NCBI GenBank assembly: GCA_002394725.1
Contig: DGUQ01000139.1
Location: 1-5,826, forward strand
DNA: 5,826 bases
From: Ruminococcaceae bacterium UBA4306
Lineage (GTDB): Bacteria; Bacillota; Clostridia; Oscillospirales; Acutalibacteraceae
Reading direction: 5' to 3'
Position numbers and translations under genes: made by a program. Below are positions 5,068 through 5,826 of this stretch, piece by piece; position 1 is the first letter of the stretch; each line of letters opens with the position of its first letter. The notes under the pieces are model-generated. The model was not told where the DNA came from. It saw nothing but the letters and a program-made list of their open reading frames with translations, and ran no database searches.

Positions 5068-5826
5068 TTACGATGTTGATTTCTTTGGCTCGATGAAGTG
5101 GACGATGATATGGTGCACCAACGTCACGATACCGGCAAAGATAAAGCTGATATAGAAGTTGATACCTCTGGTGATCATCATCGTGGAATTCAGCAGGACA
5201 ACATTACTGATGACCATTTTGAACACGCTGTTGAAGATCGCTTCACTCGCGCCGACCGCGCCGGGCAGCGGAATACAGTAGGAGCCGAACCAGCAGAACG
5301 CCTCCAAGGCGTAAATGTCGATCACATTGATCTTTACATCGGCAAGCTCGGGGATGTTGTACAACGCGCCGTAAAATACCAGCACGCCGATAGAGATATA
5401 AATGATACGCTCGGCAAAATTGAGCAGGAATGAGCCGACCAAAGCCTTTTTATCATGATTGAGGAGCTTGATCGAATTCTTGAAGCGATTAACGGAAGCG
5501 TCGATTCTGCCGAGATACTCCTCCCTATCCTTGATGATACGGAAGAACGCGCCGATCTTGACGAGCCATGTGGCGAGCTTCATGACCGTTTTCTCCGACA
5601 CCAGGATGATCACGTATACGGAGAGGAACAAAAGCTGCACCAGCAAGCCGACGATGATGCACACCTTGACGATCCATGAATGGATGTTGAAGAAAAGATT
5701 CGGTCTGACGATGAAGGTGACCAGAGCCAGCGCCATCAGCGAGGCGGTATACATCAAAAGATTGACGGATAAGATCGCCGTGGTATGTGAGATCGGGATC
5801 TCGTCCTTGACCATATAATACGCCGA
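5068..5826 (-). CDS. LPG_synthase_TM / flippase-like membrane protein (5'-truncated by window edge)
   Basis: The 252 C-terminal residues are present. The minus-strand frame is still open at the right edge (Ser-Ala-Tyr-Tyr precede the first in-window Met at 5814), and the family is usually about 300-350 residues, so the true start lies beyond 5826. Membrane segments fall near in-window residues 17-40, 53-77, 128-153, 168-186 and 219-243, with a charged cytoplasmic-type loop at 95-127. PLPGAVGASEAIF (186-198) matches the conserved P-x-P-G-x-x-G-x-x-E motif of the YbhN/AglD/MprF N-terminal family. In MprF this domain flips lysyl-phosphatidylglycerol; standalone members are linked to lipid or lipid-carrier handling, and the substrate here is unknown. 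No aminoacyl transferase domain follows, so it is not a full MprF. It is convergent with the PAP2 gene and separated by a terminator. Confidence 0.87.
   Translation of the reverse strand, partial: SAYYMVKDEIPISHTTAILSVNLLMYTASLMALALVTFIVRPNLFFNIHSWIVKVCIIVGLLVQLLFLSVYVIILVSEKTVMKLATWLVKIGAFFRIIKDREEYLGRIDASVNRFKNSIKLLNHDKKALVGSFLLNFAERIIYISIGVLVFYGALYNIPELADVKINVIDIYALEAFCWFGSYCIPLPGAVGASEAIFNSVFKMVISNVVLLNSTMMITRGINFYISFIFAGIVTLVHHIIVHFIEPKKSTS

Noticed and set aside
5812..5814. ATG at 5814 as the true start of the flippase-like protein
   Set aside because: The frame stays open to the window edge, no ribosome site fits within the remaining bases, and the protein would be too short for the family.
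5098..5818. Plus-strand open frames opposite the flippase-like gene
   Set aside because: Their Asp/His/Gln-rich translations are the usual mirror of a hydrophobic minus-strand protein.
1..5826. Mobile element, CRISPR array, tRNA or rRNA
   Set aside because: No transposase or integrase motifs, no regularly spaced direct repeats and no tRNA-like cloverleaf were seen on either strand.

Overview
The window looks like chromosomal DNA from an endospore-forming Firmicute of class Clostridia. My best guess is an Oscillospirales/Ruminococcaceae-type gut or rumen bacterium. The evidence is three sporulation genes (yqfD, yqfC and a ylbJ-like gene), roughly 50% GC by eye, Shine-Dalgarno sites drawn from the GGAGGTGA consensus, and a two-hairpin intergenic element of a type I remember from such genomes. 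The genus cannot be fixed from the sequence alone.

Left part (1-2380): a divergent pair of sporulation units. On the minus strand, yqfC (988-1248) and yqfD (984 to beyond position 1) form a tight operon with 3 bases between them. On the plus strand, a ylbJ-like membrane protein gene (1304-2380) points away. Only 55 bases separate the two start codons. That gap carries a perfect 8-bp inverted repeat whose arms contain the Shine-Dalgarno sites of the two genes, and candidate promoters that face each other. In Bacillus subtilis the homologues all belong to the mother-cell sporulation programme, so shared timing is expected.

Middle part (2381-4327): a two-hairpin element ending in an intrinsic terminator separates ylbJ from asnB. 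asnB encodes a complete, motif-intact, glutamine-dependent asparagine synthetase of 612 residues. A candidate extended -10 promoter lies upstream of the terminator, so the terminator may sit inside the asnB leader.

Right part (4328-5826): a 171-base AT-rich gap with two promoter candidates leads to a small PAP2-family membrane phosphatase (4499-5002) with all three catalytic motifs. A strong stem-loop terminator separates it from a convergent minus-strand gene for an LPG_synthase_TM/flippase-like membrane protein, which runs off the right end. Both proteins probably act on membrane lipids or lipid carriers, but they are convergent and not co-transcribed.

No mobile element, CRISPR array, tRNA or rRNA was seen, and I see no sign of an undescribed multi-gene system. 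The most interesting signals are regulatory: the symmetric ylbJ/yqfC junction and the asnB leader. All promoter calls are read by eye and tentative.
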